DNA from: Isoetes taiwanensis
Lineage: Eukaryota; Streptophyta; Lycopodiopsida; Isoetales; Isoetaceae
Direction: 5' to 3'
NCBI GenBank assembly: GCA_021234155.1
Contig: JAJEKV010000175.1
Span: 515,815 to 579,814, forward strand
DNA: 64,000 nucleotides
The translations under genes were made by a program, and so were the position numbers. Shown one piece after another: positions 35,620-47,589 of this stretch (within the stretch, counting starts at the first letter, position 1; each line of letters opens with the position of its first letter). The notes under the pieces were generated by a model. That model did no database searches, was not told the origin of the DNA, and was given only the letters and a program-made list of their open reading frames with translations.

Positions 35620-36075
35620 ATCATGGTAGAGTGGACTCAGACTTGCCAACTTGCCTTCGACAGTATTATACAAGCCATCTCCACTTCTGCACTTTTAAAA
35701 CCTCCTGATGCAACTAAACCTTTTGAAGCTTATATCAGTATAACAAAAAGAGCTGTAGGGTTGGTTTTATTGCAAGACGAAGGGGTGGTAACTTTTTCCA
35801 GCAAGATTTGGTCTAGTACTGAAATGAGGTACCCAAGGCTCGAGAAAAGTGCAGCAGGTCTTATGTTTTTGATTGATAGACAAGGACATCTTATCCAAAA
35901 CAGTCATACTCAGGTGTATATGAAGCAAAATCCTTTGTCCTTGTTGTTTTCAAAAAAACAGCCTAAGGCCAAGATATGCAGATGGGCTTGTAAGATTCAA
36001 GAATATGATATTGCTGTTAAAGTGATTAATTTGGTAAATGATCCCAGTACATATTTGACTAATATTTTGTTTGAG
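35620..36075 (+). pseudogene. G2 native RNase H, catalytic positions lost
   Basis: This lies directly after the RT thumb in the same open frame. The usual first catalytic block (FxLYVDAS) reads FEAYISITKRAVGLVLLQDE, so the Asp is absent. The Glu block is kept (MRYPRLEKSAAGLMF). The usual VYTDH/Q block reads QVYMKQNPLSLLF, so the third acidic residue is absent. The frame is intact here, so these are substitutions, not frame artefacts. Family precedent (retroviruses and Tat elements) is that the native domain becomes a structural tether once a second RNase H is acquired. Confidence 0.7.
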
Positions 36076-36279
36076 CAGGAAGATGAAGAAGGGTTGACTC
36101 ATGAGGTTCAAGATGATGCAGGTGCTAATGTAAACCTTGTGCAGGAAGCAGATTGGCAAGCGAATATAAGAAGATATTTGGAATCAAATGAGATGCCAGA
36201 AGAACTCAACTCCAACCAAAAAAGAAGGTTCAAGGAAAAATGCAATAAGTTCAAGCTAATAGATAATGTGTTATGCAGG

Positions 36280-37392
36280 TATGACAAAGAGGGTATCATT
36301 TTGAGGTGTGTTGATGAAGAAGAAGCTAAGTTAGTATTAGAAGCATGTCATGAAGGAGTATGTGGTGGACATTTTCTTTGCAGATACTACAAGCAAAAAA
36401 TCTTGAGGGGCTGGTTATTATTGGCCAACTCTCTTCAAGGACTGCTATGAAACAATCAAATGCTGCCATAAGTGCCAAATTTTGGTAGAAGAATTCTTCA
36501 ACCAAATGCCTTTTAATCGCCATAACTTCTCCGGGACCCTTCAAGTCTGGGGACTTGATTTCATAGGACACACCAGATCCACCTTCTTCGCGACACACGA
36601 TTATATTCTTGTAGCTACTGATTATTTTACAAAATGGGCTGAAGCTATTCCCCGAGACAAGCAAATGCTTATACCAGCGCTAGGTTCATCCATGAAAATA
36701 TCCGTGCTGGGTTTGGTGTTCCCCTTTAAACTTATATCTCGATAGAGGCAGCGGCCGGTTTGAATGATGTTATAGCTACATTGCTAGCAACTCTCAAAGT
36801 AAGACATTCTAAGAGTTCATCCTACTATCCCCAAAGGTAATGGTCGGGGCGGAATCCACTAACAAGGCGCTCAAAACTATCCTCAAAAAGACTATTAGTG
36901 TCTCAAAAAGGATTGGCATTTGAGGTTGCATGATGCCTGCGGGGCTTCATTGGAACTACAACTAAAACTTCGACCAAACATACACCTTTTAGTCTAGTTT
37001 ATGGGATAGAGTCTATCATTCAAAGAGCTTGAGCTTCCATCCTTGAGAATGGCTTTGAAATTAAATTTGGAAATAGGGGAAGCACTTGAAGAAAGGGTGT
37101 GTGCGGCTTATGCAATTAGAAGAGCATAGATATGAAGCTGAAAATGCTATACTATTAAAAAAGGCTAAAGATCTAGCGACTTTCAAAGACACACAAATTG
37201 CAAGGTACCTTGAAAGATGGAGAGCTAGTCCTAAAATGGAATAAGGCAAAGGAAAGACTATATAGCAAATTTGAAGAGCAGTGGGAAGGACCTTTTGAAG
37301 TTCAGGGACCAGTGTGCCAAGATTCATATTGGTTGAAGTCTATACGAGGAAGGAAGAATCTTACCAAATCCTATCAACATTCTACATCTTAA
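36280..37392 (+). pseudogene. G2 integrase
   Basis: The zinc-binding HHCC part is CHEGVCGGHF (36345-36375) plus CYETIKCCHKCQI after a frame change. The catalytic core starts with VWGLDFIG (about 36545-36570, first Asp) and TDYFTKWAEAI. A DRGS block near 36740 (second Asp) and an ESTNKAL block near 36858 (Glu) are visible in other frames. The C-terminal module reads FEEQWEGPFEV (about 37275-37305), a GPY/F-type motif. Several frame breaks. It catalyses insertion of the element DNA. Confidence 0.75.
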
Positions 37393-38227
37393 GAGGTATT
37401 GGCGGCAACATGTTGCCCTTAGTCTATTTGAATAAACTTTGTTGTATAGATGTTAGAGTAGGCGTGTGTGTTAGATAAAAGTTTTTTTGCAAAAGCATTA
37501 CTTTAAAAGCAGCGATTTATCTTAAGTTAGTTCATTGATAAATAGAATAGGCAAAGTGTGTCGGATAAATTGTTCCTTTAGTGTTGATTTATTTAAGCTA
37601 GTTCATTTATAGCAATTGATAAATTAACGTCCTTGGTTCTAATGTGAAGTTCTTGAGAAAATGTTTATTTCAAGGCTACAAGTACATGAGGCTCGGGTTG
37701 TTCCCTCCTAATATTATATTTTGCCATGCCAGGACCACCCTCTTGATTTCACCTTACATCTTTATTCACTTCTCATCCATTCACCTTGATGAGCATCTTC
37801 CGTCTTCCACTTCCACCGGACAAACATTTTATGCTAACCTTAATTTATTTTTGTATAACAGGGTACACCCTCCGCTCTTCATTCACCTTCCATTACGCTC
37901 CAAGAGTAGTCCACCATTCATACTTCATCATTTCTCTACTCTGCTCTGAGTATATATTCATATCCCAGAAAAAGCTGCCACCATATCACCACATGGCAGC
38001 TAGATGTTGAACTGATTCTTGTACTGTCATTACAGGTTCACCCTCTTGTTCATTCATTATCATCTGACACACTCAAGGCTTGCTTTCATATAAACTTGCT
38101 TTCCAAACTTTTTTCTCCCATAATTGCCATTCATTCCATCCATCATGGCAATTCTCGCATCTTTGCAAGAAGGAATTAATGTCTTGAGAATTTTGGAGAA
38201 CCAGCCTGCCTCTTCTTTTTTTTAGCA
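37393..38227 (+). other. G2 3' untranslated interior
   Basis: AT-rich, no coding capacity recognised. A clear purine tract next to the 3' LTR is missing; the sequence before it is a pyrimidine run (CTCTTCTTTTTTTT). Confidence 0.5.
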
Positions 38228-40641
38228 TGATGTGCCACTCATGGCAGCATGGAAGAACCATTAGCATTTTCAAACACATGGTTCAATAAGTACATAAGGA
38301 GTATTTGAAGTTGCAACTTTGAAGATCTTTCAAAAAGCTACAAAAGACACAAGGACTTGAAGAACCAAAGAAGGACATTCACTTGAGAAAACATCAAAGG
38401 AGTATTTTGGCTAAATGGAAGGTCACAAGGCAAGTTACTAAATTTGAAGCCCTATTGAAGATTTGCAAGATCACAATTTGGTATGACATTTCTGATTTGA
38501 GCATTGAAGTTGATATTCTAAAGTTCTTAAGGAATTTGCCTAGCCATTCTTTCTCATTCTATATCTTTGAGTCTTTCTCTCCATTCCATGTCTAGCCTTC
38601 CTTTTTTCCACACTTCCATCTCTTCTCATTACATACTATGGTGTTGGTAACATTTTTTTCCCTAGTCAAAAGAAACACACACTCCATGCTCCATCCACCC
38701 ACTCACCAAAGTCAAGCATTAGGGAGCCTCATGAATTCATTTCAAAAGTACCTAGAGTTATACTTACTAGGTTTTACAAAAGAAGGACAAAAGCAAGACA
38801 TGTCCAACTATGCAAGAAATGAGCTCCCTAGTAGCATTTCATGTCAAAAGAAAATTGCAAAAGATACAAACATCCACTTCATCATTCATAATTCCACTTC
38901 ACCATTCATATCACACGTGTCACCCATATCATCCATACTTCATGCCACTTCACCAAAATCATCATTTTTGACTAGGGAAAAGATGGTTACCAACCCTTAA
39001 GTGCCACATCTTCACCATTTTTCTGCCACCTCACCAAGCCCCATGCTTAGTCATTTCTTTTTCCAAAAAACAAAATATTCCATTTGAAAATTTGATGATA
39101 CTATCGATAGCCCACATGAAAACATGCCACCGGCACAAACATTTTGAAAAAGAGGTTATATTGACCTTCTAAATGGCCTTCTTGGGGCGCGTGCCTTTTG
39201 AAAAAAATGATAAAACCTACCTACATCTACCCCCATTCATCTACCCTCTCATCCCTCGCCAAGTGGCGTCCCCCGGCATGCCAAGTCGAAACACGAAATG
39301 AAGCTTGGCGGAGGAGACCACGAATCGAGAAGACTGGTCAATGGATCTATATTTATACCTTGGCTTCTTTTTTTCCATTCCTACTGTGGGATATCTCTTC
39401 ACAAAAAAACAAGAACCCTAAGATTTGCGGGCCAAAAGCGGATTTTTAGTAGCTGGGAACTACCTAATCATGGTTGTACCCTCGATTTAACTTGAGTGAT
39501 CCCAAGAACTCCAAACTGTACCAAATGGCCGGATAATCTGTTGGATCTTGCAAGAATTGGAACGTAACCAAGCATTTTAAAAGGGGCAAATCGACCGAAA
39601 TTTCAAGGGCTTTTTGCATTTGGGAGATTGGGGATGCGAAATACACGTCAATACGATCTTCGCTTGTGAATTGACCTTCCTTCTTTGCATCAATTTACTT
39701 GATTGAGCGATAAAGCGACCAATTATTACGTAAGAATGGAAGTATTATTGACTCTGAATTGTGAGTTATTTGAAATTATGTGAAACTCTGTATGATTTGT
39801 TAAGTGAATGAAAATCCGACTTTGGTAAAATTTCCTTTTCTCAACTTCCTTTTTCAAAAAAGTTATGCATATCACGCTAAATGTTGTTCTAGTTTTTTCT
39901 CTCGCTTATTAGGAAGATCCTGCTTAGGCTTCATAAGAATAGTCATCTTGCATTCAAAGAAAATATAAAACATATAAATATTTGTCAAAGCTAAGTCCTA
40001 TCTATCTGATAAAGAGTCAAGAAAGAAACTATCTTTTTCGCTACAAAAACTCTCTAGCAAGGTTCAGTCCATATGTTATTGTCAAAACCTCGGTAATTCT
40101 CTTCTATTACGTCTCTGGGAAAAACAAAAACATATACATAAATATCCCCGTCATCAAAAACCACGGTCTGTCATTGGTAAATTACTCTCATTCATTGGCA
40201 TTCAAAGTAAACCCCAAAAGGGTGTTGCACTTTACCTACAAGAACAATCGATCAGTCCCAGTTGTCCCGGATCAAAAATAATATCTCACGAGAACATTTG
40301 AGAATTTCGCTCTCTCTGTAGAGTATTGACCAATTTTTGACTAGGTAGGGGGCATAGATTTTTCAAGCATCTAGAAGGCGTCGACTTCAAAAGGATTTTG
40401 CACTCTTTTAATATCAAGTGTTGGGATCACACTCATACTTTTCCCAAGTAAAATTCACCCAGTTATTTGTGCTTGGTATTGAAAAGAGTAAAGCGTGGTT
40501 TTTCTTGAAATGGGAAAGCTGTACTAACGGGCTTGTGGTGAAAAGTTTTTGCAAGATTTAGGTTTAGAGTGGTTGCCTGAAGCAACCACGGGAGGTCCTA
40601 AACCATTCTAGTTGAGGGTTTTGCCAGGATTACCCTCAACA
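38228..40641 (+). repeat. 3' LTR of G2
   Basis: About 2.41 kb, the direct copy of 29514-31946. The left edge reads TGATGTGCCACTC against TGCTGCCACTC in the 5' copy, so the exact first base (38228 or 38231) is uncertain. The right edge CCCTCAACA is exact. Confidence 0.88.
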
Positions 40642-40646
40642 TCCAC
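40642..40646. repeat. Target-site duplication TCCAC (right)
   Basis: Directly follows the CA end of the 3' LTR. Five-base duplications are standard for Ty3/gypsy integrases. Confidence 0.85.
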
Positions 40647-40809
40647 CACTATGGAAGCCATGACACAGGATAGACAACATGCTGAGCAGGAAATGATGGC
40701 AACCATCTCCCGCCTTCGATCAGAAGCCGAGGAGGCCACTACCATGATGCGAAGGGTCCAGGTCGCCCTTGAAGAAAGCACAATTTCATTATTTATGGAC
40801 TTGCCCTGA
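40642..40809 (+). pseudogene. Coiled-coil ORF, 3' part
   Basis: After the G2 insertion, and counting one copy of the TCCAC duplication, the frame from 29513 continues exactly (...S-T-T-M-E-A-M). It gives about 54 more codons of strongly heptad-like E/A/M/R-rich sequence (EQEMMATISRLRSEAEEA), ending at TGA 40807-40809. The restored frame phase across an 11.1 kb insertion is good evidence that this was one coding sequence before the insertion. Confidence 0.6.
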
Positions 40810-41360
40810 GTCCATATGCCTCTGCAATAATGGTTAATGTCTAGAATACTACATTTTTTTTAATGAAACGATGGAATATTTTGGGAATCGTGCAGCTACG
40901 TTAGATGGTAGGCATTGCATCAAAGGGAATATCAAAAGTAAATCCAAAGCGCTGAATTGAAAGCAGCACCCTCAAACCGTAGGTTCTACTACTGAAGGCG
41001 GAGTTGTGCAAATCGGCTTTTCCTTGATTCATCTTAGAACACTCAAAATGGTTGAAACCAGGTTCAGATATGGATATACAATGTCCGAAATGCAGTCCCA
41101 TATTTGTGAACTACTCCTAGCCCATGCTAATCAGCTTGCAAAGCCGAGGCGCAGCTTAGATGAACCAAAGATGGAAAGAAAGAGATCGGTTCAAGTCACA
41201 GCCTCGGTAAGTGCGATTGGCACATCGTACAAATGATCAAGATCAGCTCAGTAGAACGGAGCTCGGGGACTCCCTCATATCACTTAAATGCCAAGAACAA
41301 CACTACTCACTCTATCCAAGACTTGGATGACTAGCTGGATCTGTTTAGCCGAAGTATAAC
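40810..41360. other. Flank between G2 and the LTR array
   Basis: Probably the continuation of the sequence G2 jumped into. A plus-strand frame at 41006-41236 is open but unrecognised. Joining 41365 to 50037 across the array gives a short open stretch (IEEFDLGDLIQVELG) that ends in a stop near 50100. This suggests the array also lies within or near an older coding or transcribed sequence. Confidence 0.35.
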
Positions 41361-41365
41361 ATTGA
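41361..41365. repeat. Target-site duplication ATTGA (left)
   Basis: Directly precedes the first TG of the LTR array and matches 50032-50036. Confidence 0.85.
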
Positions 41366-44179
41366 TGTAACAGTCCTGGCCACTTGATGGGTTAATATAC
41401 GTATTTATGTACGTATATACATATTCATGGCATGTATGCAGCATGAGACCAGGGTTTTGTCTCTTTGAAGAAAGTATTGTTGCAGAGCATGAAGGCAGGG
41501 AGCAATTCTGGGCAGTTTTAGAACCCAATTTTTGAAGCATCATATCTCGGCGATCCGAGATCCTTTTCAGGTGATGTTTATTTTTCTGGAAAGATCTTTA
41601 AGTTAGCTTTCCGGAATGGGTCTGATCAGGCCGAAACTCATCCTTATGAGAAAGTTATGACAGAAATTGTGATGCTAGGTCAGAATTGACTGCCCTATAT
41701 ATGTTCTTCTGCAGTTTGATTCTTGGAGTTAGAAGACGATCTTTGGAGGCGCAATCAATTGCAAGGGGTCCAGAGGTCTATCCGCGAAGAAATTCTAAGG
41801 TGGGGTCTTGCTGAGTTAATTTGAGATTTGATATGGACTGCCATGGTTAGATTTATGATGATTTGTTAAGAGGGTTATAGCTATGTATTTCCAAGGAACT
41901 ATGGTAAAAAACTCGAGAGGTAAGAAATCATAGTTGCTTCTATGCCTAAATTTGTTCATGCTTTTGATAAGATATTTGGGTGCTTATGTGTTGATGTGAA
42001 CATAGAAATTCAGAAACAGATTGTTTAGGATTTGCTTAAGCAGATGGCATGGGATCTAATTGAGAAAAGCTGAATTGATGCATGTGGATTCTTTTTAAGC
42101 ATTTGGGCATAGCTAGGAATGGTCGATTTGCATTGGACTTCTTCAAAGATAGAGATTGATGCTGCCTCGGAGGGTATAGAGGCCTTTTTGCCGAGATTTG
42201 CAAGCCTAAGCTAGTCTAGTTGAAGAGAAGCTGAGAGGGATACGATGTATTTGTATATAAAAGGGACCGGATTCAATGGTAAAGGGGCATTTTGGCTGAA
42301 TCAAGGATATCATGGAAGGATTTTTGGAGCTATCTGGATGGGTTTGGATTCACGTGAAAACATGCCAAAACAGCTTGGGAAGTGTGGATTTGGGCATGGA
42401 AAGTCCCGGTCGGGATCGCAACTCCTCGATATATAGTAAGATCGGGCTGGAATCTGAGAGGGTGTTGTGGCTATTCTGGTCTTCTAACTTGTTGTTTTTT
42501 TCTTTCTTGTCTCATTTGTGATATATGCATGTTGTTAACAAATTGGTAATTGGTAATGATATACTAATAGGTAAAGATAGAAGCCAAAGGGGAACAATGG
42601 AAGTGTAAGGGCTATGGTATGAATATAGATTAGCCAGTAGAGCAGTTGCAGGAGATCTGAGTGGTAACGTAAACTTAAATAATTCTAAGAACATGAGACA
42701 TGGATATTTTGGCTCGCAGAGGTGGAGCCATAGTTCGGGATCATTTGACAGTTGATATAAGCAGTTGTGGTCATGAGTCGATGTGGATTTGTAATCCAGA
42801 ATGAGTTCCACCTTAGATGCACTAATAATCCTTAGCCATAGAAAGAATATTAAAAACCTTAACTAATTGGAGATAAATAAATGGTGGAACCTTAGAGATC
42901 AAATGAAGTTGGGCCGAGAGAGCAATATGAGGCATATGTGGGTGTCTAGATGAGGCTATGGCATGGAGCACTGTTACTCTAAGTGTACACTGTAAGTTTC
43001 CAAGTTATTGCACTATACTTTGTCAAAGGCATCATAGCTAATAGATTATTCTCAGGGAGAATGGTTTTGAGGTAAGGTTTGCATTGTGTGGATTGTTAGT
43101 ATCTTTCCTTGTTGTAGCTACATCAAGGATAGTTAGGCTTATGGCTTCCTCGACGTGTTGGATTGCGATCATTATCTTCATCAGTAACCTAGCTACTTCA
43201 ACTTGGGCAGGTTGTATAGACAACATCAGCACCAGTATAATCTAGGCACATGATAGTAAACATTCTAATGAACTTCACATGTCTTGGTCTTGCATTGTCC
43301 ACTGTTGTCTTGATACTTAATGTCTATTGAAACCTCCTCGGGTGGGACTTCTAGGTTAGTGGCCTAGGTTGCTCCGGCATGCTCATGTTCATCGTGATTC
43401 TCGTGGTATTCTTGTGCTCTGTGACACCGGCGTTAGTTCTCTGGGCCGGGATTGCTACGTCAATCAACTCTTGTGAACTCCATGGTAAGAGGTCCTCCAG
43501 CGCCAGACGTGGGCTGGGAAGGGTATGCGCATACGAGGTTCACCCCACCAACTCCGCCAACGGGGCTCGGAATGTGAGCTGGCTGGGCATTTCTCTCGCT
43601 AACGGGGCACGCATGTAGGAACATTTGAGCTTCCCATTGTCCAGGAGCTATATGTCATGATGGCTTGGTATTTGGATATGTTCTTTACTTCTGTTGTTCA
43701 TGTTTGGTATTCCTTGGATTATGTTGTCATTGTCTTAGCACTGTACTCACGTAGGATTTTCCGTCTGTGTTTATGCTTATCCGAGATTTGCAGAGTATTT
43801 CCATGCACGGTGGCAGCTATGGGATCCCCACTTAGTCACGAGGACTAACCCCGGTAAGTGTATGTGCGATTGAATGAGCAAAGGCGATCACCACCACGTT
43901 TGTGGCTCATGGATGGCCGAGAAGCTTCTAGGGTTGAGTTGCTACTTGGGGGATCTTTGTAACTATTGAGAATATGGATTTCTTTGGATGTTAATATTGT
44001 ATGATTATATTGAGACCATAAGTACTTGCTCATTGAGTTTTGAGTATGCTATTTCAACTGTGCAAGAGGAAGATTCAATTCTTCACCATATTCAATTGTT
44101 TGTCACACCAACCTAGAATTAGCGCAGTATTGACAAGATCCCGAAGTTGCCTAGAGGGTCAACTTTCGGGTGCAAATCA
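41366..44179 (+). repeat. LTR 1 of the array
   Basis: 2814 bp, beginning TGTAACAGTCCTGG and ending CAAATCA just before the primer site. Aligned with LTR 2 over its whole length. Confidence 0.85.
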
Positions 44180-44181
44180 AT

Positions 44182-44192
44182 TGGTATCGAGC
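44182..44192 (+). promoter_or_regulatory. Primer-binding site 1 (initiator tRNA-Met type)
   Basis: TGGTATCGAGC, one base short of the standard TGGTATCAGAGC. It starts two bases after the LTR, where reverse transcription would be primed. Confidence 0.8.
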
Positions 44193-44464
44193 AATGTTGG
44201 ATCCTTGGGTGTTGAGATTATGATCTATGGATTGCAAGAGATCTAAAAATGCTATCCTCAAGAGGAGGAGGAATATTTAGAGGCTTCGTGGGTTACCATA
44301 GAAGTATTCAAGGAGAAGTCTCCAGTATAAGCAACGAGAGCAACTCTTGATGATGTTGAGGTATGAATTATGAATAAGTTGGCATTGCATATTAATTCTA
44401 TAAGTTGTTGGAGAATTGCTTCATCAAATCAATGATCGACCCATGAGGACATGGGTGAAATTTT

Positions 44465-44474
44465 AGAAGGGGAG
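44465..44474 (+). promoter_or_regulatory. Polypurine tract 1
   Basis: AGAAGGGGAG lies three bases before the TG start of LTR 2, the expected plus-strand primer. Confidence 0.8.
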
Positions 44475-44477
44475 CTA

Positions 44478-47293
44478 TGTATGATCCTGGCCACTTGATG
44501 GGTTAATATACGTATTTATGTACGTATATACATATTCATGGCATGTATGCAGCATGAGACCAGGGTTTTGTCTCTTTGAAGAAAGTATTGTTGCAGAGCA
44601 TGAAGGCAGGGAGCAATTCTGGGCAGTTTTAGAACCCGATTTTTGAAGCATCATATCTCGGCGATCCGAGATCCTTTTCAGGTGATTTATATTTTGCTGG
44701 AAAGATCTTTAAGTTAGCTTTCCGGAATGGGTCTTATCAGGCCGAAACTCATCCGTATGAGAAAGTTATGACAGAAATTGTGATGCTAGGTCAGAATTGA
44801 CTGCCCTATATATGTTCTTCTCAGGTTTGATTCTTGGAGTTAGAAGACGATCTTTGGAGGCGCAATAATCAATTGCAAGGGGTCAGGAGGTCTATCATGA
44901 AGAAATTCTAAGGTGGGGTCTTTGCTGAGTTAATTTGAGATTTGATATGGACTGCCATGGTTAGATTTATGATGATTTGTTAAGAGGGTTATAGCTATGT
45001 ATTTCCAAGGAACTATGGCGTGTAAAAACTCCAGAGGTAAGAAATCATAGTTGCTTCTATGCCTAAATTTGTTCATGCTTTTGATAAGATATTTGGGTGC
45101 TTATGTGTTGATGTGAACATAGAAATTCCGTAAACAGATTGTTTAGGATTTGCTTAAGCGGATGGCATGGGATCTAATTGAGAAAAGCTGAATTGATGCA
45201 TGTGGATTCTTTTTAAGCATTTGGGCATAGCTAGGAATGGTCGATTTGCATTGGACTTCTTCCAAAAGATAGAGATTGATGCTGCCTCGAGGAGGGTATA
45301 GAGGCCTTTTGCTTGAGATTTGCAAGCCTAAGCTAGTCTAGTTGAAGAGAAGTTTGAGAGGGATCTGATGTATTTGTATATAAAAAGGGACCGGATTCAA
45401 TGGTAAAGGGGCATTTTGGCTGAATCAGGATATCATGGAAGGATTTTTGGAGCTATACGGATGGGTTTGGATTCAATGGAAAACATGCCAAAACAGCTTA
45501 GGAAGTGTGGATTTGGGCATGGAAAGTCGGTCGGGATGTAACTCCGATATAGTAAGATCGGTTTGGAAATGAGAGGTGTTGTGGCTATTCGGTCTTCTAA
45601 CTTGTTGTTTTTTTTTCTTTCTTGTCTCATTTGTGATATATGCATGTTGTTAACAAATTGGTAATTGGTAATGATATACTAATAGGTAAAGATAGAAGCC
45701 AAAGGGAACAATGGAAGTGTAAGGGCTATGGTATGAATATAGATGCTTGATAGAGAGCGATTCTGTGGGGAGATCCGGTGGTGGCGTAAACTTAAATAAT
45801 TCTAAGAACATGAGACATGGATATTTTGGCTGAGAGGTGGAGCCATAGTTAAAGGATCATTTGACATTTGATATAGCGGTTGTGGTCATGAGTCGATGTG
45901 GATTTGTAATCCGAATGAGTTCCACCTTAGATGCACTAATAATCCTTAGCCATAGAAAAGAATATTAAAACCTTAACTAATTGGAGATAAATAAATGGTG
46001 GAACCTTAGAGATCAAATGAAGTTGGGCGAGAGAGCAATATGAGGCATATGTGGGTGTCTAGATGAGGCTATGGCATGGAACCTTTATTACTCTAAGTGT
46101 ACCTTGTAAGTTTCTAAGTTATTGCACTATACTTTGTCAAAGGCATCATAGCTAATAGATTATTTCGGGGAGAATGGTTTTGAGGTAAGGTTTGCATTGT
46201 GTGGATTGTTAGTATCTTTCCTTGTTGTAGCTACATCAAGGATAGTTAGGCTTATGGCTTCCTCGGCGTGTTGGATTGCGATCATTATCTTCATCATTAA
46301 CCTAGCTACTTCAACTTGGGGGGTTGTATAGACAACATCGACACCGGTATAATCTAGGCACATGATAGTAAACATTCTAATGAACTTCACATGTCTTGGT
46401 CTTGCATTGTCCCTTTGTTGTCTTGGTACTTATTGTCTATTGAAAAACCTCAGGGGTGGGACTTCTAGGTTGGGTGGCCTAGGTTGCTCCGGCATGCTCA
46501 TGTTCATCTGTGATTCTCTGTGGTATTCTTGTGCTTTGTGACACCGGGGCGTTAGTTCTCTGGGCCGGGATTGCTCGTCAATCAACTCTTGTGAACTCCA
46601 TGGTAAGAGGTCCTCCGCCGGGGCGTGGGGTGGGAAGGGGTATCTTGCATACGAGGTTCACCCACCAACTCGCCAACGGGCTCGGAATGTGGTGGTGGGC
46701 ATTTCTACGCTAACGGGGAGGGCGCATGTAGGGTTTTTGAGCTTCCCATTGTCGGGAGCTATATGTCATGATGGCTTGGTATTTGGATATGTTCTTTACT
46801 TTGTTGTTCATGTTTGGTATTCCTTGGATTATGTTGTCATTGTCTTATACTTTGTACTCATGTAGGATTTTCAAGATGCGTGTTTATGCTTATCCGAGAT
46901 TTCGAGTATTTCCATGCACGCGATTGGCGGCTATGGGATCCCCACTTAGTCACGAGGACTAACCCCGGTGAGTGTATGTGCGAGTGAATGAGCAAGGCGA
47001 TGGCACCACCACGATTGTGGCTCATGGATGGCGAAGCTTCTAGGGTTGAGTTGCTACTTGAGGGATTTTGTAACTATTGAGAATATGGATTTCTTTGGAT
47101 GTTAATATTGTATGATTATATTGAGACCATAAGTACTTGCTCATTGAGTTTTGAGTATGCTATTTCAAGCGTGCAAGAGGAAGATTCAATTCTTCACCAT
47201 ATTCAATTGTTTGTCACACCAACCTAGAATTAGTATGATATTGACAAGATCCCGAAGTTGCCTAGAGGGTCAACTTTCGTGAGGCTCTCGTCA
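44478..47293 (+). repeat. LTR 2 of the array
   Basis: 2816 bp, beginning TGTATGATCCTGG and ending CTCGTCA. It is the shared central LTR. It differs from LTR 1 mostly by small indels clustered at CAG, CTG and CCGG contexts. Confidence 0.85.
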
Positions 47294-47295
47294 AT

Positions 47296-47306
47296 TGGTA
47301 TCGAGC
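47296..47306 (+). promoter_or_regulatory. Primer-binding site 2
   Basis: The same TGGTATCGAGC, with the same missing base as in copy 1. Confidence 0.8.
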
Positions 47307-47577
47307 AATGTTGGATCCTTGGGTGTTGACATTATGATCTATGGATTGGCAGAGAGATCTAAAATGCTATCCTCAAGAGGAGGAGGAATATTTAGAGGCC
47401 GTGGTTACCATAGAAGTATTCAAGGGAGAAGTCTCAGGTATAAGCAATGAGAGCAACTCTTGATGATGTTGAGGTATGAATTATGAATAAGTTGGCATTG
47501 CATATTAATTCTATAAGTTGTTGGAGAATTGCTTCATCAAATCAATGATCAACCCATGAGGACATGGGTGAAATTTT

Positions 47578-47587
47578 AGAAGGGGAG
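47578..47587 (+). promoter_or_regulatory. Polypurine tract 2
   Basis: AGAAGGGGAG immediately precedes LTR 3. Confidence 0.8.
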
Positions 47588-47589
47588 AC

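Larger units (their letters stand above)
29514..40641 (+). mobile_element. Complete Ty3/gypsy element G2 (Tat/Ogre-like), 11.1 kb
   Basis: Two direct repeats of about 2.4 kb (29514-31946 and 38228-40641) enclose a 6.3 kb interior encoding, in order, a gag remnant, protease, an extra RNase H-like domain, reverse transcriptase, the native RNase H, and integrase with a GPF-type tail. Perfect TCCAC duplications flank it, and it lies inside a coiled-coil ORF. The LTRs still agree over long identical stretches, so insertion is fairly recent. Long LTRs, pol character and a supernumerary RNase H point to the Tat/Ogre branch. The frames are interrupted except for a 428-codon stretch at 35164-36450. 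Confidence 0.9.
44180..44477 (+). other. Internal region 1 of the array
   Basis: 298 bp from primer site to polypurine tract. Contains only short frames. The sequence between is conserved with internal region 2. Confidence 0.85.
47294..47589 (+). other. Internal region 2 of the array
   Basis: 296 bp, near-identical to internal region 1. Confidence 0.85.

Noticed and set aside
42245-43850. Short frames inside the array LTRs as genes
   Set aside because: They are not kept in frame among the three copies and match no domain.
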